Shown: positions 1 through 6,346 of the stretch, piece after piece
Position numbering within the stretch: position 1 is the first letter of the stretch
How the letters are laid out: the number at the start of each line of letters is the position of its first letter
Source: Phycisphaera sp.
Lineage (GTDB): Bacteria; Planctomycetota; Phycisphaerae; Phycisphaerales; Phycisphaeraceae
Length of the DNA: 7,602 bases
Direction of reading: 5' to 3'
Assembly: GCA_029287335.1 (NCBI GenBank)
Contig: JARFRI010000126.1
Location: forward strand, 1-7,602
The notes under the pieces: model-generated
Databases searched by the model: none
The model's input: only the letters and a program-made list of their open reading frames with translations
Told to the model about the DNA's origin: nothing
Translations under genes and position numbers: made by a program

Positions 1-42
1 GCTTAGCACCAACAACCAATAAGCGCTAAGCCGCAAGCGGCT
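1..42. repeat. Nested palindromes at the 3' end of the FmdB-like gene
   Basis: Two inverted repeats lie side by side. GCTTAGC (1-7) is the exact reverse complement of GCTAAGC (25-31). AGCCGCAAGCGGCT (29-42) is a perfect 14-bp palindrome that overlaps the TAG stop codon of the minus-strand FmdB-like gene at 41-43. On the transcript of that gene the second one would form a GC-rich hairpin starting at the stop codon. No U-tract follows it, so it is not a classical intrinsic terminator. It could be a dispersed palindromic repeat or a 3' stabilising hairpin. The repeat may continue beyond the left edge of the window. Confidence 0.6.
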
Positions 43-292
43 ATCTCATCGCGCAGCCGCCGCCACAGCATCCCCCGGGCCTGGCGCAGTCCATCTCGGG
101 CGACTGCTTGTCGCCGGTGACGACCATGCCCGCGCTGAGCAGTTTCTCGACCGGCTCGCTGACCGCCGTCTTGCCGAGCTTGGCTTCCGCGAGCTCACAG
201 AGCTCACCCCATGTCGAGACTGATCTCGACATGCTGTGCATGACTTCAAGGGTCTTGTGATTGGCCGGGCAGTAGTATTCGTAGGTGGGCAT
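41..292 (-). CDS. FmdB-like small protein with degenerate zinc ribbon
   Basis: This 83-residue protein starts MPTYEYYC, the typical opening of the FmdB family of putative zinc-ribbon regulators. I chose the ATG at 292 because family members begin exactly there; the reading frame is open further upstream to 352, but those extra residues do not look like the family. The usual ribbon has two Cys pairs. Here only C8 is in the expected place, with NH instead of the second Cys, and another Cys at 32. The middle (30-58) reads WGELCELAEAKLG and VEKLLSAG, which resembles small planctomycete proteins annotated as zinc-ribbon proteins. The C-terminus is rich in Cys and Gly (C69, C75, C76, C80) and may hold the metal instead. 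No strong Shine-Dalgarno sequence is seen. Its role is unknown; FmdB was named for regulation of formamidase, but that function should not be carried over. Confidence 0.72.
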   Translation of the reverse strand: MPTYEYYCPANHKTLEVMHSMSRSVSTWGELCELAEAKLGKTAVSEPVEKLLSAGMVVTGDKQSPEMDCARPGGCCGGGCAMR

Positions 293-307
293 GGTGTGGA
301 TTCCAAA

Positions 308-408
308 GGGGGACAGGCATTCCTGCCCGTCACAGGCCGACGGCCTGATCACTTACCGCCCATCATACTATTCGGCTGCGCCGATCGGCAGACAGGAATG
401 TCCGCCCC
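308..408. repeat. REP-like palindromic spacer element
   Basis: The spacer between the two minus-strand genes consists mostly of inverted repeats. The left arm (about 308-327) contains CAGGCATTCCTG. The right arm (about 387-408) contains GACAGGAATGTC and reads CATTCCTG on the opposite strand, so the arms are inverted relative to each other. Each arm is itself an imperfect palindrome. Between them lie CAGGCCG-A-CGGCCTG (333-347, perfect apart from the centre) and TCGGC-TGC-GCCGA (372-384). This layout is that of REP/MITE-like intergenic repeats. Similar CAGGAATG-type palindromes occur as dispersed repeats in environmental genomes, as I recall, often linked to REP-associated transposases. It could also act as a transcription terminator for the lamin-tail gene. 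Confidence 0.55.
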
Positions 409-418
409 ACTACTGGGA

Positions 419-1099
419 TCACTCGGACGACTCCGTCGCCACCCTACCCGGTGAGCCGACGTCTTCTTTGCTGTACTCGTCGGTCTCCGTGGCGTGCTCG
501 GCACCGTGCTTGCCTTTTTCCGAGCGTGACCAGCTCTTGCCGTTATCGTTCTTGGCCGGGTCCAAGGCATCGGGGTTCAGCGCGATGCTCGGGCCATCGG
601 GGCTGTCGCTGGGCCAGTCGCCCTCATCGTCGTAGTTGACCTCGTCAACAACCTCATCCTTGGCGTTACGGAGAGTAAGGATTTCGTTGGTCGAGCTTGG
701 GCTGTTGGCGAGGTTGGAGAGGGAGTCCTTGTTGCCGGTCCAGCCGTCGAGTTTGTAGACGTCAAAGCCCTTGCCCCAGGCCTTACGAAAGTCGCCGACG
801 GACTGGGTGCTGGGGATCAGGATGATGGCCTGGCCCGGCTCGATCTTGACCGACTCGGGCAGTGCCTCGGTTTTGCCATCCTCATCCTGCAGATAGAAGC
901 CCGCCAGCGAGACTGCCTCGTCGCCCGCGTTGTAGAGCTCGACCCACTCCGACTGGTTGAGATCCGCGTCCTTGCCGATGCCGCCCTCGTACGAATCGGG
1001 GTTGTACATGATCTCGCTGATCAAGACCTGCCCGGAAACAGGCCCAGACCCGACAAGCATCACGGCAGCGGCCAGAGCAAACGGTGCAATCTTTAGCAT
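419..1099 (-). CDS. Secreted lamin-tail-domain (LTD) protein
   Basis: The protein has 226 residues. Residues 1-23 form a signal peptide (K3, then the hydrophobic stretch FALAAAVMLVG, likely cleavage after VSG before Q24). Residues 24 to about 155 match the lamin tail domain: VLISEIMYNP (25-34), then SEWVELYNAGDEAVSLAGFYLQDED, and a later GQAIIL segment. Bacterial LTDs are Ig-like beta-sandwiches in exported proteins, often next to nucleases or surface enzymes, but no enzyme domain is present here. Residues from about 155 onward are acidic, Ser/Asp/Pro-rich and low in complexity, with no PEP-CTERM or other anchor. It is therefore probably periplasmic or released. The ATG at 1099 is preceded by TAGGAAG (1106-1112) at good spacing. 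Only about 40 bp of upstream DNA remain before the IS66 end, so its original promoter may be separated from it. Confidence 0.85.
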   Translation of the reverse strand: MLKIAPFALAAAVMLVGSGPVSGQVLISEIMYNPDSYEGGIGKDADLNQSEWVELYNAGDEAVSLAGFYLQDEDGKTEALPESVKIEPGQAIILIPSTQSVGDFRKAWGKGFDVYKLDGWTGNKDSLSNLANSPSSTNEILTLRNAKDEVVDEVNYDDEGDWPSDSPDGPSIALNPDALDPAKNDNGKSWSRSEKGKHGAEHATETDEYSKEDVGSPGRVATESSE

Positions 1100-1105
1100 G
1101 GCGGG

Positions 1106-1112
1106 CTTCCTA
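1106..1112 (-). promoter_or_regulatory. Ribosome binding site of the LTD gene
   Basis: The minus strand reads TAGGAAG, ending six bases before the ATG at 1099. It supports this start over any later Met in the frame. Confidence 0.6.
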
Positions 1113-1141
1113 TCTGCGTTTGGGATCGGTTCGGGGCTACT

Positions 1142-1162
1142 GTAACACGCTGTTTCACGGAT
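1142..1162 (+). repeat. Probable right terminal inverted repeat of the IS66 element
   Basis: Reading inward, this end begins GTAA and contains TTCACGGAT (1154-1162). The opposite end reads GTAA followed by GTG and TTCACGGAT. The nine bases TTCACGGAT and the outer GTAA are identical at the two ends, but this copy has about five extra bases between them, so it is degenerate or rearranged. Confidence 0.5.
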
Positions 1163-1203
1163 GTCACCCCCTCATTTGGGGTGTAGTGACAGCTAGTTGT
1201 CAC
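1162..1203. repeat. Tandem hairpins between transposase stop and IS end
   Basis: CACCCC (1165-1170) pairs with GGGGTG (1178-1183) around a 7-base loop. Next to it, the 18-base GTGACAGCTAGTTGTCAC (1186-1203) is a near-perfect palindrome with one mismatched pair. TGTCAC also occurs at 1162-1167, so the motif TGTCAC/GTGACA appears three times in 42 bases. On the minus strand these structures follow the broken transposase and precede the LTD gene. They could be a terminator, an operator or sub-terminal transposase sites. Confidence 0.5.
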
Positions 1204-1210
1204 CTGTTTT

Positions 1211-2557
1211 CTAACTTTTTTCGCGCGGCGGAGCGCTTCGGCCGATGACCACGAACCGGATCTGCTGCTCGGTGCGGTTGTTGGTCGGGTCCACGCCCAG
1301 GTAGTCCATGAACGTGAAGTACGCGTCGGCGTAGCGGCTGGCCAGACGTTGGGCCAGCTTCCGCACCTCAGGGTGATTAGACTTGCTCTTGGCCGCCTTG
1401 AGAAGCTTGGTCTTGGCACGTCGCATCGCTCGCTTGTAATAGCGTTCGTCAAGCTCGCCTCTGCGATGCCAGAGGTCGAACATCTGGCGCACCACCTTCA
1501 GCACACGCGTACCGTACTTCTGGGCGATCAACGCGGGCAGCGTCAGGAGGAACTTCAGGTCACGGATCAGGTGCGACCAGCAGAACTGCATCTAGACATG
1601 CTCCATGTCTTCGAGGCACTTGCGGTAGGCCGAGAAGAAGTCGCAGACGATCACCCCGGCGTAGTCCTCGCCGAGCAACTCCTTGACCACGCCCGATCCA
1701 CGCGAGGCGTCGATCACGAAGCAGCTAAAGCCCAATCCTTCGTTGGTGGCCAAACTTCCGGGGGGTGCCTGCAAGCACCACGTCCAGCAGCGTTGGCCCA
1801 TATGTCGATGCCCGGTCTCGTCGATGCCGAGGACCGGCTCAGTGGGTAAGGCGTCCAGCACCTCCTGATACGGCTGGGCCAATGCTTCGGCCGCTTTCGC
1901 CACCGCCTTGGCCAGCAGGCCGACGCACAGCTCAATGCCCATCACCTCCCGGAAGAAGTGGCGGATGTTGCCGTAAGACAGGTGGCACGCCCCCTTGAGG
2001 TAGGCGGCCAACCCGATGGCTCCGGGCGAGAGCAGCTCGCCGCGGCGAACCCCTTCGGGAAGCGGAGCGACGACGATGCGGTTGGTGTAAACGCATCGGT
2101 ATCGGCGGGCACGGTGCTCGACGATCCGCAACGCCCGGCCGGTCCACTCGATCTGTTGCACGACTCGCCAGGCGTCTTCGTCGGGATCATCCTCGGCGAT
2201 CAACTCCAAGCCATCTGCTTCATCCAGCGTGTACTGCCAATGGTCATCGACCTCATCGGGCTTGAACAGCTCGCGTTGGTGCTTCTTGTGCCCCTTCTGG
2301 CCGCCGGGCTTACGCTTGTTCTTCCCCCGGCCAGGACCTCCACCCTTGGGCGGCTTGGTGATGTCACTCGAAGGCGGCTTCGATGAAGTGGCCGAGGTCC
2401 GCTGCATCCGGGCGACCTGCAACTCCAGCTCTTCGATCCGTTGGGCCTGCTCCTCGACGACCGACAACAGGCGGGCGACGTGTTCCTTCAGGAACCGCAT
2501 GTCCGACTCGGTGTACAGCTTCGGCTCGGCATCCTTGCCCATCCACGCAGCGTACAC
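1211..2557 (-). pseudogene. IS66-family transposase, interrupted by amber stop and C-terminally truncated
   Basis: The frame is open from a GTG at 2557 (or an ATG at 2542, five residues later) and breaks at an in-frame TAG at 1592-1594. It resumes directly with MQFCWSHLIRDLKFL to a stop at 1211. Features in order, numbering from 2557: a coiled-coil or zipper region about 20-52, the IS66 motif SSKPPSSD (58-65), a basic RKPGGQKGHKK segment (82-92), VLGIDET with the first catalytic Asp (D246), VIVCDFFSAY with the second (D306), and NNRTEQQIRF with the Glu (residue 430 counting through the stop). The DDE triad is therefore intact. After FVVI the expected conserved IS66 tail of about 50-60 residues is missing in all three frames and is replaced by GRSAPPREKS. 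A single substitution would explain the amber codon. Readthrough is possible but unlikely to restore function given the lost tail. Confidence 0.88.
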
Positions 2558-2577
2558 ACGCTACCCCGAGAGCGCAA

Positions 2578-2593
2578 ATCCGTGAACACTTAC
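2578..2593 (-). repeat. Left terminal inverted repeat of the IS66 element
   Basis: Read inward on the minus strand the sequence is GTAAGTGTTCACGGAT, very close to the usual IS66 terminus GTAAGCGTTCAC. It lies just upstream of the transposase start and marks the element's transposase-proximal boundary at 2593. Confidence 0.7.
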
Positions 2594-2649
2594 GTTACTG
2601 ATATAAAACAAATTACAACATCTTCTCCCCTGATTCCCGCCCTCTCCGG

Positions 2650-4095
2650 TTATTTCTTGATCGATAGAGCGTGGTTGTAGGCCTGGGCCGATGGGTTGTC
2701 ACGGTAGCGATTGCCCGCTGGCGTGAGTTTGCCGTCGGCGATGACGGCGCGGTTGCTTTTCATGTTGAACACCGCGTAACGCTCGATGAAATCGCATTCG
2801 TCCATGATCTTGCAGTAGCCCGCCAGCACCTTGGCGTTTTGTTTCAGATTTGGATTGTGGCCTTTGACCCAGCGTGCGCCGTTATTGAATTCGGTGACCC
2901 AAAGCGGCAGGCCGGTGCGCTCGTGGATATCGCGCATCCATCGGATGAACTTCTCATCAGACCAGCCGCCCTTGTAATAGTGCACGGTGATGAAGTCGAC
3001 GCGATAGCCGCGCTCCTTTGCTTTGTCTAAAAATTCGTAGAGCCAGTCGATCGTACCGTCGGTCGTGCAGGGGCTGCCCAGACGTAGCCCTGACGCTTGC
3101 AGCTTTGGCCAAAGCCTGAGCACCTGCGCCATCGGCATGTCGGCCTGATCCTCCTGCATCGGCTCGTTAAAACCCAGCAGGTGGGTGACGCCACGCTTGT
3201 TATTGATCTGATCAAAGGAAGGCCAGTTGGGGTTGTGCTTCATCAGCACGTATTCCATGTCGAGCGTGGATTCATCGCCCGCGCCCCAGTTGTACCGCCA
3301 CTGTACGTCGAGCAGTTCAGCGGGCTGGGCCTTCCCGCCGTAGCCTTTCTTGCCGGTCCATCGCCAGGGGAAGACGCGGACAAATGAGACCTTGCCGCGC
3401 AGCTTCGTCGGCAGGCTGGCGATGCGCAGGTCGCCCTCGCTTGCGATGAAGACCTGGCTCGCGCCGGTGCCGTCTTCATTCTCGGCCAGCGTCGCCATGT
3501 AGCCGCGTTTGAGCGTAAACGAGGCGATCTGATCTTCGTCTTCGCCGAGTTGGTCGGACTTGTAGTACTGGTGCAGGCTGTAGCGGCGCGGCTCGCCACG
3601 GTATCCCGTCTGATTAAATGTATGAAGAGGCTGAAAGTCTTCGCCGTGGGGCTGGACAACGGTGGCATTAACGGATCGCACCAGCCGAACGTTCTTGCCT
3701 AGCACCGCAGGCTCACCGTTGATACGCAGGTGCTGCAGGTAAGTTGCCTTGACCTGTGAAGGGCGGAAGTGCTTGAAGACAAGCATCGTATCTTCGGCGT
3801 TGAGATGGACCTGCCCGTTGCGGATCGGGGCGCTTGTGCTTTCGAGCGTGAGTTGGCTGGTGCCATCTAACACGTAGCGATTGCCTTGCACCGCGTCGAT
3901 GGCGTGCACGCCCTCGCTGAGATGCACATCTTCTTTCGCGCCGGTTGCGTCGGCGGCTGGCTTACTCGCCCAGGCGGGGAAGCATGCTCCGGCGGCACAG
4001 GCAATCAACAGCATCGCGATTAGCACCCGCCATGCGTACACCGCATGCAAGTGAATACGCGGATTGCTTCGACAGAGGATGGTGCAGTTTTTCAT
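2650..4095 (-). CDS. Exported GH128-like glycoside hydrolase (Glyco_hydro_cc), putative beta-1,3-glucanase
   Basis: This is 481 residues from the ATG at 4095. An in-frame GTG at 4131 would add 12 residues and a GTG near 4041 would give a compact signal peptide; none has a clear ribosome binding site. The N-terminus contains WRVLIAMLLIACAAGACFPAWA, either a signal peptide cleaved after AWA (about residue 43) or a lipoprotein signal with lipobox LIAC (C33). Residues about 55-245 form a beta-rich accessory region, probably carbohydrate-binding, including SFTLKRGYMATLAENEDGTG and VSFVRVFPWRW. Residues about 260-460 match the Glyco_hydro_cc/GH128 barrel: LLGFNEPM (acid/base Glu about 311), GSPCTT, WLYEFL, VDFITVHYYKG and LPLWVTEFNN (nucleophile Glu about 402). 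Characterised GH128 enzymes cleave beta-1,3-glucans; substrate here is inferred. It follows the sigma/FecR pair on the same strand after about 125 bp. Confidence 0.82.
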   Translation of the reverse strand: MKNCTILCRSNPRIHLHAVYAWRVLIAMLLIACAAGACFPAWASKPAADATGAKEDVHLSEGVHAIDAVQGNRYVLDGTSQLTLESTSAPIRNGQVHLNAEDTMLVFKHFRPSQVKATYLQHLRINGEPAVLGKNVRLVRSVNATVVQPHGEDFQPLHTFNQTGYRGEPRRYSLHQYYKSDQLGEDEDQIASFTLKRGYMATLAENEDGTGASQVFIASEGDLRIASLPTKLRGKVSFVRVFPWRWTGKKGYGGKAQPAELLDVQWRYNWGAGDESTLDMEYVLMKHNPNWPSFDQINNKRGVTHLLGFNEPMQEDQADMPMAQVLRLWPKLQASGLRLGSPCTTDGTIDWLYEFLDKAKERGYRVDFITVHYYKGGWSDEKFIRWMRDIHERTGLPLWVTEFNNGARWVKGHNPNLKQNAKVLAGYCKIMDECDFIERYAVFNMKSNRAVIADGKLTPAGNRYRDNPSAQAYNHALSIKK

Positions 4096-4202
4096 GATGA
4101 ACACAAGCCGTATAGAGGTCCGAATTGCCACGGCTCAGACGATTGCGCCGCGCTCCGTGTATTGCAAAGTAAGTGTTTCAGAATATGAATCGAGAACGCG
4201 CG

Positions 4203-4225
4203 CCTGATGGTGCCTATCGATCAGG
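4203..4225. repeat. Inverted repeat at the FecR gene stop codon
   Basis: CCTGAT (4203-4208) is the reverse complement of ATCAGG (4220-4225), separated by 11 bases, and it overlaps the stop codon of the FecR-domain gene. There is no following T-tract on the minus strand, so it is a weak candidate for attenuation or RNA processing between this gene and the GH128 gene. Confidence 0.3.
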
Positions 4226-5825
4226 GGTCCGTGTTCTCGACCAGCACCCGGATCTGGTCCATGCCTGAGAGCCGCATCTTGACGCTCATCGTCCGCAGAT
4301 CATCACTGATGTAGATGTGGTCGAAATTGGGATGCCCGGGTGGGTCTGATGCGCCTCGGAGCGTGCCGGTTGCGGGGTATTGGATCGATGCAAGGCCCAC
4401 CACGCCATCGGTCGCGACCTGGTGCTGCTGCATTTCGACAACCCCGACGATGCGGCCGTTGAACCGGAGCTTGAAATCACGCTCGACGGTGCCTTGAGTT
4501 TTCTGTTCGGGCAGATCGAAATGGATCAGAAACGAGTTGAGCTTGGTCCCCGCAGCGATCACATAGTCTTCCTGAGGCTCGATCTCCAGACCCAGCTTCT
4601 CGATGACGGACTTATTGGTCTTGTCCGCGTTCAGATACAAATCTTCGGTAAGAACCACCCCACGCTGTTCCGGGATTAACAGCGGGTCCGTACTGGTCGA
4701 CTGTCCCAGCGTTAGCGAAGCGGGGGGCGATGGGGTGTACGTGATCTCACCGCTCAAGACAGGGCGATAGACGACATCATCCCAGTTGCGCGTATAGCGC
4801 TCGGCCTGAGTCGCGTCGATTGGCTGTACCGACTGGGGAATCACTTCGTCAGGCACAAGGTGGCCGCCGAAGCCTTCGTGAAGCATGACGCTCTGGGGCT
4901 TGTTGAATGATTGCTGCGATTCAGTCCTGGCGGGCTTCGCTTCGATCAACCCGTCGAGAACGACCACTTCGCCATGGCCTTCTTTATCTAATACCACCGT
5001 GAACTCGGTGCCGTGATCAATGAAATCGGTCTTCGCGGTCGAGACGGTGAAGCCCTTGGCCTGCGGCGGAACGACGGCACTGATACGGCCGTGCCGCATG
5101 CCAACCCGCTCAGCACTATGCAGCTTGTATTCGCCGGGCCCTTGCAAGATCACAGTCGCGCCGGACCAGCATTCCAGTTGCATTGAGCTGCCTGCTTGCA
5201 ACGCAATGATGTGGCCCGGATACAGCTCAGTGCCCGAGGCCAAGTGGTTGTCTGTGGTGTTCGTCGCCAAGGATTGATTCATGACAACGGCGACGGGGAC
5301 CGGCTCGGAAGGCAATTGTGCAACTGCGGGCGTGTCTTGATCCCAGTCAGCGATGGGCTGGGACGTTGACTGCGAGGAGTCACCGCCAAACCAGGTCGTA
5401 TAGACGAGGCCAACGATGCAGATCATTGCGGCCGCGGCAACACCCCAGGTAGCTTTCTGACGCGCGAGCGATCGGATGCAGTAGGCACCCGCTGAGCGTA
5501 CATCCCGCCAAGTGACTGGCTCTTTCTCAATGAGCAGATCAGGGACCGGCGGATAGCTCTGGAGTTCCGCTTCCGCGGCTGACTCCATCTCGATAAAGGC
5601 TTCAAGGGTTTCGGAGAATGCGAGTTCGGTCGCGTATTGCTGCCCAACGATCCAGCCAGTCAGGTCCACAAGATGCCCCTCGAGCATGACCAAGTGCCAA
5701 AAATACTCTCGCGCCTCAGCCGACTGGCGCAAGACAGCATTCAGCTGCTGCCGCTCCGCTTCCGAGAGCCGGTCGTCGAAAAGCTTTTCGACCAGGTTTT
5801 CATAGTCTTGTGGCTGGGTCGGCAT
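4221..5825 (-). CDS. FecR-domain membrane protein, probable partner or anti-sigma of the adjacent ECF sigma factor
   Basis: The protein has 534 residues. The N-terminal cytoplasmic part (1-60) reads FDDRLSEAERQQLNAVLRQS, then AREYFWHLVMLEGHL, as in planctomycete FecR proteins encoded beside ECF sigma factors. One membrane segment lies at about 127-146 (WGVAAAAMICIVGLVYTTWF). A FecR-type beta domain spans about 197-296, with LYPGHIIAL, WSGATVILQGPGEYKL, GRISAVVPPQAKGFTVSTAKTDFIDHGTEF and EVVVLDGLIEA. The C-terminal part (about 385-531) has LNSFLIHFDL, FNGRIVGVVE, ASIQYPATGTLRG, YISDDLRTMSVKM and DQIRVLVE, a pattern I associate with exported PEP-CTERM proteins. Topology would place the FecR and C-terminal domains outside the cytoplasm. 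Its ATG overlaps the sigma stop codon by one base (TAATG), indicating translational coupling and fixing the start. A role in sensing and in restraining or activating the sigma factor is inferred. Confidence 0.82.
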   Translation of the reverse strand: MPTQPQDYENLVEKLFDDRLSEAERQQLNAVLRQSAEAREYFWHLVMLEGHLVDLTGWIVGQQYATELAFSETLEAFIEMESAAEAELQSYPPVPDLLIEKEPVTWRDVRSAGAYCIRSLARQKATWGVAAAAMICIVGLVYTTWFGGDSSQSTSQPIADWDQDTPAVAQLPSEPVPVAVVMNQSLATNTTDNHLASGTELYPGHIIALQAGSSMQLECWSGATVILQGPGEYKLHSAERVGMRHGRISAVVPPQAKGFTVSTAKTDFIDHGTEFTVVLDKEGHGEVVVLDGLIEAKPARTESQQSFNKPQSVMLHEGFGGHLVPDEVIPQSVQPIDATQAERYTRNWDDVVYRPVLSGEITYTPSPPASLTLGQSTSTDPLLIPEQRGVVLTEDLYLNADKTNKSVIEKLGLEIEPQEDYVIAAGTKLNSFLIHFDLPEQKTQGTVERDFKLRFNGRIVGVVEMQQHQVATDGVVGLASIQYPATGTLRGASDPPGHPNFDHIYISDDLRTMSVKMRLSGMDQIRVLVENTDP

Positions 5826-6346
5826 TAGTGACTCTCCCCCAATCGGAGTCGCTTGCTAACACACTTTTTCAATAGTGAACGCGCTTTGGACAGGCTTACA
5901 TAAATGGTGGCGGGTGACAAGTCCAGGTCTTTAGCAATCCGGCTGGGCTTCAACCCCTCGTTGTACCGCAGCTTAATCACGCGTTTCGCAGCGGGTGCTA
6001 ACGAATCGACGCATTGGTGTAAGGCCTTGATGTATTCATCGCTGTACGCCTGATCAGGCGCAGACTCGGCAAGCAGTTCGATCACATCCTGGCCCAGCGG
6101 GACCATCCGCCGGGTGGATCGCCGCTTGACCTGGTCCATGATCGTGAAGCGCGAGATCGTAAACGCCCAGGAGAGGAACTTCGTGCCCAACTCGTAGTCG
6201 TCCGCCTTGTTCATCACGACGAGGTAGACCTCGTGCAGGATGTCGTCTGCCTCGTCCCGGTTGGGCAGCAACGTCAAAATGAAGCCACGGATCGCCGAGA
6301 CGTTGGCCACAAACAGCTTCTGGACTTCGCGTTGTTGGTCAGTCAT
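5825..6346 (-). CDS. ECF-type sigma-70 factor, Rhodopirellula/Verrucomicrobium family
   Basis: The protein has 173 residues, a normal length for this sigma family. The sigma-2 domain spans about 10-77, with region 2.2 DEADDILHEVYLVVMNK (31-47) and the region 2.3-2.4 segment FLSWAFTISRFTIMDQVKRR (57-76). Sigma-4 spans about 107-162, with the helix-turn-helix LKPSRIAKDLDLSPATIYVSLSKA (132-155). There is no sigma-3 domain and no C-terminal extension. It directs RNA polymerase to a limited promoter set, normally released by a signal through a partner protein. That partner is most likely the FecR-domain protein encoded immediately downstream, whose start overlaps this stop. The ATG at 6346 has no recognisable Shine-Dalgarno sequence but gives the expected N-terminus. 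The divergent region upstream is the natural place for autoregulation. Confidence 0.92.
   Translation of the reverse strand: MTDQQREVQKLFVANVSAIRGFILTLLPNRDEADDILHEVYLVVMNKADDYELGTKFLSWAFTISRFTIMDQVKRRSTRRMVPLGQDVIELLAESAPDQAYSDEYIKALHQCVDSLAPAAKRVIKLRYNEGLKPSRIAKDLDLSPATIYVSLSKARSLLKKCVSKRLRLGESH

Larger units (their letters stand above)
1142..2593 (-). mobile_element. Degenerate IS66-family insertion sequence (single-ORF type)
   Basis: The element is about 1.45 kb and carries one transposase frame on the minus strand. No tnpA or tnpB accessory genes are present, as in the single-ORF (ISBst12-like) branch of IS66. Its ends share GTAA and TTCACGGAT in inverted orientation, resembling the GTAAGCGTTCAC type of IS66 terminus. 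The flanks give only an imperfect candidate 8-bp duplication: GCTACTGT (1136-1143) against GTTACTGA (2594-2601), 6 of 8 matching and overlapping the end by two bases. The amber codon, the missing transposase C-terminus and the uneven ends all indicate an old, decaying copy that could move only if a related transposase acted on it. Confidence 0.75.

Noticed and set aside
293..352. Upstream extension of the FmdB-like gene to 352
   Set aside because: The extra 20 residues would be encoded by the palindromic spacer, and the family starts at MPTYEY.
1349..2585. Long open frames on the plus strand opposite the IS66 transposase
   Set aside because: They are antisense to a recognisable transposase, show no family motifs and reflect GC-rich codon usage.
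2594..2649. Terminator for the GH128 gene before the IS
   Set aside because: No hairpin followed by a T-tract is visible on the minus strand in this short AT-rich spacer.
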